A program made the position numbers and the translations under genes. A stretch of 6,833 nt of DNA. Origin: Caryophanales bacterium. GTDB taxonomy: Bacteria > Bacillota_I > Bacilli_A > RFN20 > CAG-826. The notes under the pieces were generated by a model. It was given only the letters and a program-made list of their open reading frames with translations, made no database searches and was not told the DNA's origin. The DNA is taken from assembly GCA_016280685.1 (NCBI GenBank), contig JAEEHE010000003.1, positions 1-6,833 on the forward strand, read 5' to 3'. This document shows positions 1-6,481 of the stretch, piece by piece. Each line of letters begins with the position of its first letter. Within the stretch, counting starts at the first letter, position 1.

Positions 1-2
1 AA

Positions 3-1832
3 TTTATTGTCTTCATCGGTCCATCTGGTTGTGGTAAGTCCACCACTTTAAGAATGATCGCCGGTTTAGAAGATATTACTGCCGGAGAAATAAAAATTGA
101 TGACCTCGTCGTCAATGATGCCGAACCGAAAGAAAGAGATATTGCGATGGTTTTCCAAAACTACGCATTATATCCACATATGACTGTCTATAAAAATATG
201 GCTTTCGGATTAAAACTCCGTCATATGCCCAAAGCGGAAATCGATCAACGTGTCAGAGCGGCAGCGGAGATTCTCGGTATCAGCGAATATCTCGACCGTA
301 AGCCAAAAGCCCTTTCCGGTGGTCAAAGACAGCGTGTCGCCTTAGGAAGAGCGATTGTCCGTGAACCAAAAGTCTTCTTATTGGATGAGCCACTATCGAA
401 TTTGGATGCGAAATTAAGAGCCCAGATGCGTTCTGAGATTTCTAAGCTCCATAAAAAACTCGGTACGACATTTATCTATGTTACCCACGACCAAGTGGAA
501 GCGATGACGATGGGCACAAGAATTGTCGTTATGAAAGATGGCTTTGTCCAACAAATTGATACTCCTAAGAATTTATATCGTTACCCTAATAATAAATTCG
601 TCGCTGGATTTATCGGCACACCTCAAATGAATTTCTTAAAGGTGAGATTAATTAAGAAAAACAAAGACATAGTCACCATCGAATTTGCTGATGTCGATAT
701 AAAAATCGATGCCCCTATCGATTTATTCTCTCGTGTTGACCCTTCTTATTTAACCGGAGAAAAACTTGTGGATTTAGGTATCCGTTCTGAACACATTTCT
801 CCTGATAGTAAAAAATATCCTTTCAAAGCGGCATGCCGTGTTTCTCATATCGAAGATTTAGGTGTCGACGCTCAAGTATATGCAGATTTAAATTTAGAAG
901 GAAATGATATTATCGGTCAATCACCTACGAGAATTATCTATCGCGCGGAAACTGGTTATCATAAAGAACTAGATGAAATTACCGAAGTCTCTCTCAATTT
1001 AGAGCAGATGCATCTATTTGATGATGAAACACAAGAAACTATCTCCCCGCGTTTACCTGCCTATATTAAAACTATTGGTCAAGTGAAAGATGGTGTCTTA
1101 AATGTTTATGGAAGCAAGATCAATCTTCCTCCTATCTTAAAAGATTTAGCCAATGGTACCTATAATTTAATTATCCCCACTGATGCTATCAGTGAAGGTA
1201 ATATGATTAAAACCACTATTTCTCATATTAATAAAACGACAGAAAAAGATATTTTCACCCTTAAAAACGGTGATGAATATTTATTCTTCACTAAAGATAT
1301 GGGTAATGAATTAGAAGTCGGTAAGAACCTCTCTTTAGATATCGATATCAAACGTATTAAATTTGAAAACGAAGAAAATCAAGTCGAACCACTTTGCTTA
1401 GAAAATAATATCGAAGGTTTGGTGATGAAAAGAACAGTCCCTGTCAAACACATCACCCAGAAGAACAAAGAAATAACCGTTAAAGAAACATGCTGTGACA
1501 TCTTAATCAAAGATAGAAGATTCACCACTAACGCGAAGATCGGATTAAAACTTCTCAACTTAAAAGAAAATAAAGCGTTCAAAGATAAAATCGGTATTAA
1601 GTTCTCTCCCTATCACGCTTATCTATCTCATGATGATGGTTTAGCTGCAGTTATCACAGAGATTTTTGATTATGGAAAAGAATCATTCTTTGAAATAGAA
1701 CTTCCCACTGGGGAAAAATATATTATCTTTGCTAACGATAAAGATATGAATATCGGTGATACCGTCTATCTCAATATCGATATCAATAATGTTGAAGCAT
1801 ATAATCTCAAAAACAATATCAGATTATTATAG
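3..1832 (+). CDS. msmK: Carbohydrate ABC importer ATP-binding subunit, MsmK/UgpC/MalK type, 5'-partial, with long C-terminal extension
   Basis: This is the cytoplasmic ATPase that powers a sugar ABC importer. The frame is already open at base 3 and encodes the Walker A motif [10 protein letters not shown] (visible residues 6-15), so the ATG at base 54 lies inside the gene; about 30 N-terminal residues are missing. Further motifs, numbered from base 3, are the Q-loop [13 protein letters not shown] (from about 50), signature LSGGQRQR (105-112), Walker B FLLDEP with D128/E129, D-loop SNLDAKLR, and H-loop [11 protein letters not shown] (H162). A regulatory TOBE-like region follows and ends in the family's usual LFDDET motif near 338-343. 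MsmK/MalK proteins normally stop about here, at roughly 370 residues. This one continues for about 260 more residues that resemble further TOBE-like modules. No permease or binding-protein gene is in view, so the substrate is unknown; the downstream GH20 gene suggests amino-sugar oligosaccharides. Family assignment is very secure; the orthology-level symbol is less so. Confidence 0.95.
   Translation, partial: FIVFIGPSGCGKSTTLRMIAGLEDITAGEIKIDDLVVNDAEPKERDIAMVFQNYALYPHMTVYKNMAFGLKLRHMPKAEIDQRVRAAAEILGISEYLDRKPKALSGGQRQRVALGRAIVREPKVFLLDEPLSNLDAKLRAQMRSEISKLHKKLGTTFIYVTHDQVEAMTMGTRIVVMKDGFVQQIDTPKNLYRYPNNKFVAGFIGTPQMNFLKVRLIKKNKDIVTIEFADVDIKIDAPIDLFSRVDPSYLTGEKLVDLGIRSEHISPDSKKYPFKAACRVSHIEDLGVDAQVYADLNLEGNDIIGQSPTRIIYRAETGYHKELDEITEVSLNLEQMHLFDDETQETISPRLPAYIKTIGQVKDGVLNVYGSKINLPPILKDLANGTYNLIIPTDAISEGNMIKTTISHINKTTEKDIFTLKNGDEYLFFTKDMGNELEVGKNLSLDIDIKRIKFENEENQVEPLCLENNIEGLVMKRTVPVKHITQKNKEITVKETCCDILIKDRRFTTNAKIGLKLLNLKENKAFKDKIGIKFSPYHAYLSHDDGLAAVITEIFDYGKESFFEIELPTGEKYIIFANDKDMNIGDTVYLNIDINNVEAYNLKNNIRLL
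1044..1832 (+). repeat. C-terminal extension of the ATPase: extra tandem TOBE-like modules (protein-level repeat)
   Basis: Two segments of this extension align by eye. The first (about 1161-1367) contains [15 protein letters not shown], then [16 protein letters not shown], then [18 protein letters not shown]. The second (about 1593-1799) contains [17 protein letters not shown], then [17 protein letters not shown], then [18 protein letters not shown]. The order and spacing of the elements match. The canonical module upstream has the analogous [15 protein letters not shown]. The coding DNA of the matching DID motifs shares 13 identical bases (1339-1351 and 1774-1786). I read this as duplication of the regulatory C-terminal domain, giving about three units in total. 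In MalK-type proteins this domain mediates dimer contacts and binding of regulators, so the extension probably affects regulation more than catalysis. The repeat is seen directly; the fold and role are inferred. Confidence 0.6.
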
Positions 1833-1835
1833 GAG
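1831..1835 (+). promoter_or_regulatory. Ribosome binding site AGGAG of the GH20 gene, overlapping the upstream stop
   Basis: AGGAG shares its first two bases with the TAG stop codon of the ATPase gene (1830-1832) and lies 8 bases before the ATG at 1844. This fixes the GH20 start and indicates one transcript with likely translational coupling. Confidence 0.85.
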
Positions 1836-1843
1836 TTATATTT

Positions 1844-3676
1844 ATGGATGAATTATCTCAAGCAATTAAAGAAGCGATTGCTTATTTAGGTGAAAACATT
1901 TTTGCAAATTTACAATTAAAATACGAGAAATGCGAGGATATCGCCTTTTTAAGCGTTAAAAGAGAAGGAAATGACGTATTAATTAAATATGGTGAAAAAG
2001 CCTCTCTATTTCGGGGATTATCATTAATCAAAGAAAATATTAATAAAGACCACTATCACATCGAATATCATAAACACTTCCACCATAACGGAGTGATGCA
2101 CGATTGTTCTAGAAATGCAGTCTTAAATATCAAGCAAGCCAAGGAAATGGTTTTAGTGTCTTCCTTATTAGGCCTTAATCGTTTCCTTTTATATATCGAA
2201 GATATCTATGAGATGGAAGGCGAACCTTATTTCGGATATCTAAGAGGTAGATACACGAAAGCAGAAATTAAAGAACTATGTGACTACGCCTCTCTCTTCG
2301 GTGTAGAAATCGTTCCTTGTATTCAAACCTTATCCCATCTCAATCAAGCGTTGAAATGGACATGTTATGCGGATCGAAGAGAAAGTATGCAAACCCTCTT
2401 AGTAGATGATCCCATTACTTATAAATTCATTGAGAAGATGCTTAAAACCATCAAAGAGATGTTCACCACTGATGTCGTTCATATCGGTATGGATGAAGCT
2501 TTTGATTTAGGTCTTGGTATCTTTACTTATCGCCATGAAGTTATCGATAAGACACAAGCCTTCTTAAGACATTTAAATAAAGTTGTTGAATTATGTAAGA
2601 AATACGAACTCAAACCGATGATGTGGGAAGATATGTTCTTCCAATTAAACGCGAAGCTTAATGGTTCTTGGTACGATATCGATAAACTCAGCGATGATGT
2701 TAAAGCCTTAATCCCTGATGTCGGTCTCGTCTATTGGGACTATAACACTCCTGATGTAGCGACATATGATAAGAAATTCAAAATGAATATCGATACCGGT
2801 AAAGAAGTTATCTACGCGGGTGGAGCGATTTCCTGGATTGGATTCATTCCTAATATTTGTCAGACTCTAGATATCTCTAGAGCAGGATTAAAATCCGCGA
2901 TTAAAAATGGCATTAAAGAAGTCTTCGTCACTTCTTGGGGAGATGATGGAGGAGAATGTACATGCATCTCCGATTATGTCTCTATAGCGTTATATTCCAC
3001 TTTCGATTTTGAAGGTAATTGTTCTAATACGAGATTGTCTTCCCTCTTAAAAGCGGTCTTCAACGATTCCTTTAAAACATGGAAACTTTTAGAAAGCCCT
3101 AATGATTTAAATGGAAAGTTATTACCATATGAAAATAATTCTTATTTTTTCTTCTTCCAAGATCCCTTATTAGGTTTATTTGATACAAGAGTGAAAGAAG
3201 AATATTCTGCGTTATATAAAGATAAAGCAAGAGAACTTAAAAAAGCTTCGAGAAGAAGTGAGAAATTCTCCTATGTCTATTCCACTTTCTCCGCATTTTG
3301 CTCCTTCTTAGAAATCAAAGTTACTTTAGGTATTCATTTAAGAAAAGCTTATAAGGATAACGATAGAGAAAACTTAAAGAAATATCTTTTAGATATTAAG
3401 AATTCCATTAAACGATTTGAGAAGTTCGAAGAACTATATCGCTTCCAATGGTTAAAAGAAAACAAACCACAAGGTTATGAGGTGACCGATGGAAGATTTG
3501 GTTTCTTAAAGAACCGTCTCAAATATGCATATTTTATCGTCAATGAATATTTAAATAACCACGTGGAAAGAATTCCCGAATTAGAAGAAACAATCATTCC
3601 ATTTGATGGCTTTAAAGATGAAAATCCGATGTGCAATCACAACTGGCAATGGAATGTCTCCACAAGCAAAGTGTAA
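1844..3676 (+). CDS. Beta-N-acetylhexosaminidase, GH20 family, GcnA/GH20C-like, cytoplasmic
   Basis: This exo-glycosidase should remove terminal beta-linked GlcNAc (and possibly GalNAc) from imported oligosaccharides. It has 610 residues, close to the roughly 630 of streptococcal GcnA. The order is a small N-terminal alpha/beta domain (about 1-80), a TIM barrel (about 82-395) and a mostly helical C-terminal region (about 400-610). The GH20 catalytic pair is in HIGMDEA, with D217 orienting the substrate acetamido group and E218 as acid/base. Other pocket motifs are HDCSRNAVLN (candidate sugar-binding R90), LYIEDIYEMEGEPYFGYLRGRY (approximate span 116-137), IVPCIQTLSHLNQ (156-168), MMWEDMFF (W261), VYWDY (296-300) and TSWGDDGGE (W365). 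No signal peptide or membrane segment is seen, so it acts in the cytoplasm after uptake, which suits its place 11 bases behind the sugar importer ATPase. Family is secure; exact linkage preference is not determinable. Confidence 0.93.
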   Translation: MDELSQAIKEAIAYLGENIFANLQLKYEKCEDIAFLSVKREGNDVLIKYGEKASLFRGLSLIKENINKDHYHIEYHKHFHHNGVMHDCSRNAVLNIKQAKEMVLVSSLLGLNRFLLYIEDIYEMEGEPYFGYLRGRYTKAEIKELCDYASLFGVEIVPCIQTLSHLNQALKWTCYADRRESMQTLLVDDPITYKFIEKMLKTIKEMFTTDVVHIGMDEAFDLGLGIFTYRHEVIDKTQAFLRHLNKVVELCKKYELKPMMWEDMFFQLNAKLNGSWYDIDKLSDDVKALIPDVGLVYWDYNTPDVATYDKKFKMNIDTGKEVIYAGGAISWIGFIPNICQTLDISRAGLKSAIKNGIKEVFVTSWGDDGGECTCISDYVSIALYSTFDFEGNCSNTRLSSLLKAVFNDSFKTWKLLESPNDLNGKLLPYENNSYFFFFQDPLLGLFDTRVKEEYSALYKDKARELKKASRRSEKFSYVYSTFSAFCSFLEIKVTLGIHLRKAYKDNDRENLKKYLLDIKNSIKRFEKFEELYRFQWLKENKPQGYEVTDGRFGFLKNRLKYAYFIVNEYLNNHVERIPELEETIIPFDGFKDENPMCNHNWQWNVSTSKV

Positions 3677-3716
3677 TTTATGATTTCCTCTTTGATGTTT
3701 TTGACATCATAAAATT
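3675..3716. terminator. Candidate bidirectional hairpin at the convergent gene junction
   Basis: The GH20 stop (3674-3676) and the MmcQ/YjbR stop (3678-3680) face each other with one base between, so any terminator must lie in coding sequence. TTTATGAT (3677-3684) pairs perfectly with ATCATAAA (3706-3713), extendable with one bulge to AATT ends. An alternative inner hairpin pairs TGATGT (3693-3698) with ACATCA (3704-3709), and the two are mutually exclusive. The stem is AT-rich, the loop is 21 bases and neither side has a proper T-run, so this is only a weak candidate. Confidence 0.2.
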
Positions 3717-4376
3717 TCTAGAATAATCGATATATGTCATCACTTCTTCATCTGATAAAGAATCATCGAGAATAATCGAAATCCATTTTTGCTTATTCAT
3801 GTGATAAGAAGGGAAGATGTTTTGGTAATTGATGATTTCTTCTCTTTTATTCTCATCAATTCTCACATTGATAACATCTACGAACACATCCTTTTTATCT
3901 TTGATAAAAACCGACTTATTGATATTCATGACTAAGCCATACCATTTATCATTCCCTCTATAGCGGAACACTCCATAATTTTTGATATGTGGGTCAGCGA
4001 AAGGAAAATCGGGAGATTCGTCATATCTCTCTTTTATTAACATCGCTAATCTATTAGCCTGATCAGAGATAAATATCTCTTTTTTAAAGCATTTATCTCT
4101 AATATCTAGAAGTATTTCTTGATAAGCTTCTCTAACTGCTCCCACAAAACCACCACGGAAGGATTCATTTTCGATCTGGTGATATTCTTCATCAAAAGCT
4201 TTTTCCACCACTTTGCCATGGATTTCACCGCGTTCATCAATAATGATTAACGCTTGAAATTCATCGTTCATAAAATCTTTTGCATAAGTGTAAACATCAG
4301 AAAAACAAGTAAACCCGTAATCTAGTAATTTATCTTTGATAACTCTATAGGAAAAGAAGAGTTCTTTATATTTCAT
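3678..4376 (-). CDS. MmcQ/YjbR family protein with N-terminal extension
   Basis: The C-terminal half (about 104-225 of 232 residues) matches the MmcQ/YjbR (CyaY-like fold, DUF419) family. It has QANRLAMLIKERYDESPDFPF, then VFRYRGNDKWYGLVMNI, then VDVINVRID, and the hallmark FPSYHMNKQKWISIILDDSLSDE (about 188-210). Family members are often called DNA-binding, but their biochemical role is not settled. The first 100 or so residues are outside the core domain and carry a segment, RGGFVGAVREAYQEILLDIR, that is common in longer Bacillota versions. The start ATG overlaps the stop of the PHP gene (TAATG), and no strong ribosome binding site precedes it, so translation is probably coupled to the upstream gene. 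The C-terminus is basic (SKTSKRKS). There is no signal peptide. Family confidence is high; function is unknown. Confidence 0.85.
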   Translation of the reverse strand: MKYKELFFSYRVIKDKLLDYGFTCFSDVYTYAKDFMNDEFQALIIIDERGEIHGKVVEKAFDEEYHQIENESFRGGFVGAVREAYQEILLDIRDKCFKKEIFISDQANRLAMLIKERYDESPDFPFADPHIKNYGVFRYRGNDKWYGLVMNINKSVFIKDKKDVFVDVINVRIDENKREEIINYQNIFPSYHMNKQKWISIILDDSLSDEEVMTYIDYSRNFMMSKTSKRKS

Positions 4377-5389
4377 TATTTGTCTAATTCATCTAGATAA
4401 TAAGCATGAGTATTTCCATAGCGGCCATATTTATCTTTAATGGCGATACGGAAATATTTTTCTTGTCCATTAAGGATAAATTCTGCATGAGTTAAATCTT
4501 CCCCATAGACATGATAGAAAGTGCGGTTATATCCGACGAGAATGATATCCACTACTTCAGAGCAATCTACATGAACAATCTTTTTCTCATTATCATAAGA
4601 GAGTTCTTTGATAATTGGTCCCATCGTGCAGTAGAGGTTACCATTTTTCATCGCATTATAAACATGATCATAAGTGAGAGATTCTACACCGATATAGGTA
4701 ATGCCACCAAAGGAGCCTTCAAATGATCCTTGATAATTATGATTATCATCACCCATCGTACAATATAATTTATGTCCATGTCTTAACATATCATCATAGA
4801 TATTAGGGCAATATTCCGCACCGGTTTCAATTTCGGTTAAATAATTAAATATTTCTAAAGCCCATAAACCTTTAAGATTCATATAATCATCTCTGGTATT
4901 TAATGACCAATTAGGGTGATTAAATTGCACTAAAAAGCCCATGGAGTTCGCTCTATTAATCACTTCTTGAATACTCTCTTGTGTGAACACTCTTTGATAA
5001 TTATCACAAGGAATATCCATATGATATTTCTCTTTAAATAATTCTTTTTGTTTTTCGGAGAAAGCATTGATATTCGCTCCCGGATGGAAAAGGTTATGAG
5101 GATCTTTGCTAAAGAGATTCATATGGATAGTCACCACATCTCTAAAACCATTTGGAGAAGGAAGATTGATGGAATATTCAGTCGCGGTAATCGCCACGAA
5201 ATTCTCATCCGTTAAATAAGAATTATCAAAAATCATCTCATGGTCAGAGAAGGCGACGATGGAATAACCTTGTTCCATATAATGTTTTTTAATCTCACTA
5301 GGTGTATAAAAGCCATCCGACTGATTAGTGTGGCAATGGAGATTGGCTTTGCACCATTTCAAGCGAGGATCGATAAGTATTTTTTTCAT
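4376..5389 (-). CDS. PHP-domain metal-dependent phosphoesterase with C-terminal beta-rich domain
   Basis: The PHP metal-binding set is intact in this 337-residue protein: NLHCHTNQSDG (H18, H20, D25), VAFSDHE (D49, H50), ATEYSI (E71), TIHMNL (H89), QFNHPNW (H158) and MGDDNHN (D215, H217). The family hydrolyses phosphomonoesters or nucleotide/phosphosugar substrates using two or three metal ions. Residues from about 255 to the end are predicted beta strands (LSYDNEKKIVHVDCSE, VDIILVGYN, KYFRIAIKDKYGRYGNTHAYYL), a small sandwich-like tail seen in stand-alone PHP proteins of the CehA/McbA kind. No signal peptide is present. It is first of two coupled genes, with MmcQ/YjbR following at a TAATG overlap. 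An in-frame TAA five codons upstream with no intervening ATG supports this start, although no normally spaced Shine-Dalgarno is present. Substrate unknown; association with the glycosidases is positional only. Confidence 0.9.
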   Translation of the reverse strand: MKKILIDPRLKWCKANLHCHTNQSDGFYTPSEIKKHYMEQGYSIVAFSDHEMIFDNSYLTDENFVAITATEYSINLPSPNGFRDVVTIHMNLFSKDPHNLFHPGANINAFSEKQKELFKEKYHMDIPCDNYQRVFTQESIQEVINRANSMGFLVQFNHPNWSLNTRDDYMNLKGLWALEIFNYLTEIETGAEYCPNIYDDMLRHGHKLYCTMGDDNHNYQGSFEGSFGGITYIGVESLTYDHVYNAMKNGNLYCTMGPIIKELSYDNEKKIVHVDCSEVVDIILVGYNRTFYHVYGEDLTHAEFILNGQEKYFRIAIKDKYGRYGNTHAYYLDELDK

Positions 5390-5393
5390 AACT

Positions 5394-5409
5394 ATTAAAC
5401 TTGTTTAAT
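5394..5409. promoter_or_regulatory. Perfect 16-base palindrome (candidate operator) in the PHP leader
   Basis: ATTAAAC-TT-GTTTAAT is an inverted repeat of 7 bases with a 2-base centre, ending five bases before the PHP start codon and downstream of the candidate promoter. Its place just after the predicted transcription start is typical of a repressor operator. The AAAC..GTTT half-sites resemble LacI- or GntR-type operators, but the regulator cannot be named. Folded as RNA (ATTAAA/TTTAAT, loop CAAG) it would instead shorten the distance between an upstream AAAGGAT and the ATG. Confidence 0.5.
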
Positions 5410-5426
5410 TATCCTTTATCGTAAAT

Positions 5427-5456
5427 ATGATATCACTTTATAAATGCATAATTAAA
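5427..5456 (-). promoter_or_regulatory. Candidate extended -10 promoter for the PHP-MmcQ pair
   Basis: Read on the minus strand, TGATATCAT (5435-5427) fits an extended -10 element (TGn followed by TATCAT, close to TATAAT). A poor -35, TTTAAT (5456-5451), lies 18 bases upstream. A start near 5420 would give a leader of about 30 bases containing the palindrome at 5394-5409. AT-rich DNA gives such matches by chance, so confidence is low. Confidence 0.3.
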
Positions 5457-5465
5457 AGCAATATC

Positions 5466-5486
5466 AAAAACATCATAAAAGATGTT
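5466..5486 (-). terminator. Weak terminator-like hairpin downstream of the fucosidase-like gene
   Basis: On the minus strand AACATC (5486-5481 complement side) and GATGTT form a 6-base stem around loop TTTTAT (5469-5486), followed by three further Ts, 22 bases after the fucosidase stop. The stem is short and only one third GC, so it may terminate partially or not at all. Confidence 0.25.
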
Positions 5487-5507
5487 CATTTAACACTAGA
5501 CAAAAGA

Positions 5508-6443
5508 TTATAATAGGAATTCTTTTTTAATATTGGTTAATTGTTTAATTTCACAATCAGGGAAAGACCCATCTTTATATAAAGCGCAGTTATAAGCAAA
5601 AACTCCACCATTATCGAAGACTTTTCTTAGATATTCTATAACTTCTTTATCGTCATATTTTGACTTTATTTCACCAGGTTTATCGTGGACCCACAAGTCA
5701 TCCATAAGGCAACAGGAGAACCACTGAGATCCACCTTCTCCAGAGAATCTTCCTTTAGGAAGTCTATCATCAAGACAATATAATTCTCCCGCTTGATAAT
5801 CGGATATATTTTCTAATTTAAAAGTCCAAGGTTCCGCACCATTGATATTGAAAGCGACAATCGCATCTTTATTGCCGCTTGTTAAACACTCTTTATATTT
5901 TTTAAAGTCATATCTTTCGCCACATCTATTGTTGTAATCAATAAGATAACAACCATCAATCCACCATCCAGCAATATCATCTTTATATCTATCACTTATG
6001 GCCTTAGTGATTTTATAACAATATTCAGCGTGTTGCTTTGGATCTTCATACCACATAGAAACCTTTTGCCATTCAGGATTATTAAAACCATCACCATTAA
6101 AATAAAGTATCAGTTTGATGTTATATTTCTTTAGTTCATCTATTAGTTCTCTAACTAAATCCCTTTTGCTTGTGCAATTAGGGATAATTTCATCTAATTC
6201 TTTTAAAGGGAATGGTAAAACCATATCCGCGTGAGACGTAACAAAAATAACAAATCTCGCACCGAAAGAATTTATTTGCCTAGCGAACTCTTTAACTGGG
6301 AAATTATCCACTGCTTCTTTATAAAGGCTTAATCTTTTATTGAAATCAGCGGTCATCACTTCTTTATCATCTTTATATAAAGTAAAAGTTGTCCAATGGA
6401 CAAATAATCCAAATTTACTTCGATAAAACCAATCAGTTTTCAT
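5508..6443 (-). CDS. Divergent compact GH29-like alpha-L-fucosidase family protein
   Basis: The N-terminus WFYRSKFGLFVHWTTF (5-20) is the characteristic opening strand of GH29 alpha-L-fucosidases. It is followed by EFARQINSFGARFVIFVTSHADM (about 52-74), a KYNIKLILYFNGDGFNNPEW segment (from about 107), and DIAGWWIDGCY (156-166), where D163 sits at the GH29 nucleophile position. A DYQAGE motif (215-220) offers E220 as a possible acid/base, 57 residues later. At 311 residues it is a bare barrel, shorter than usual GH29 enzymes (over 400), lacking the C-terminal beta-sandwich. The usual HHDG substrate motif is replaced by SHADM, so substrate or activity may differ from fucose hydrolysis. No signal peptide: cytoplasmic. 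The start follows AGGGAGAA with a rather long 13-base gap, and the gene lies 38 bases after the flavodoxin-like gene, probably co-transcribed. Fold assignment is good; fucosidase activity is unproven. Confidence 0.7.
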   Translation of the reverse strand: MKTDWFYRSKFGLFVHWTTFTLYKDDKEVMTADFNKRLSLYKEAVDNFPVKEFARQINSFGARFVIFVTSHADMVLPFPLKELDEIIPNCTSKRDLVRELIDELKKYNIKLILYFNGDGFNNPEWQKVSMWYEDPKQHAEYCYKITKAISDRYKDDIAGWWIDGCYLIDYNNRCGERYDFKKYKECLTSGNKDAIVAFNINGAEPWTFKLENISDYQAGELYCLDDRLPKGRFSGEGGSQWFSCCLMDDLWVHDKPGEIKSKYDDKEVIEYLRKVFDNGGVFAYNCALYKDGSFPDCEIKQLTNIKKEFLL

Positions 6444-6454
6444 GATTATATTTG

Positions 6455-6462
6455 TTCTCCCT
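6455..6462 (-). promoter_or_regulatory. Ribosome binding site AGGGAGAA of the fucosidase-like gene
   Basis: On the minus strand AGGGAGAA lies between the two genes. Its GGAG core is 13 bases from the ATG at 6443, longer than the usual 5-9. The next in-frame ATG is well inside the conserved barrel, so the start at 6443 is still the best choice. Confidence 0.6.
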
Positions 6463-6481
6463 AATAAAAAATCATTTGGGA

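Noticed and set aside
54..56. ATG as start of the ABC ATPase
   Set aside because: The frame is open upstream and encodes the Walker A motif from base 18, so this Met is internal.
1379..1582. 67-codon open frame on the minus strand
   Set aside because: It lies wholly inside the ATPase gene on the opposite strand, has no recognisable domain or convincing ribosome binding site, and is best read as a shadow.
3693..3709. TGATGT/ACATCA hairpin as an intrinsic terminator
   Set aside because: No T-run follows it on either strand and a longer competing stem overlaps it.
4511..4726. 71-codon open frame on the plus strand
   Set aside because: It lies wholly antisense to the PHP gene, which has intact family motifs there; no independent support.
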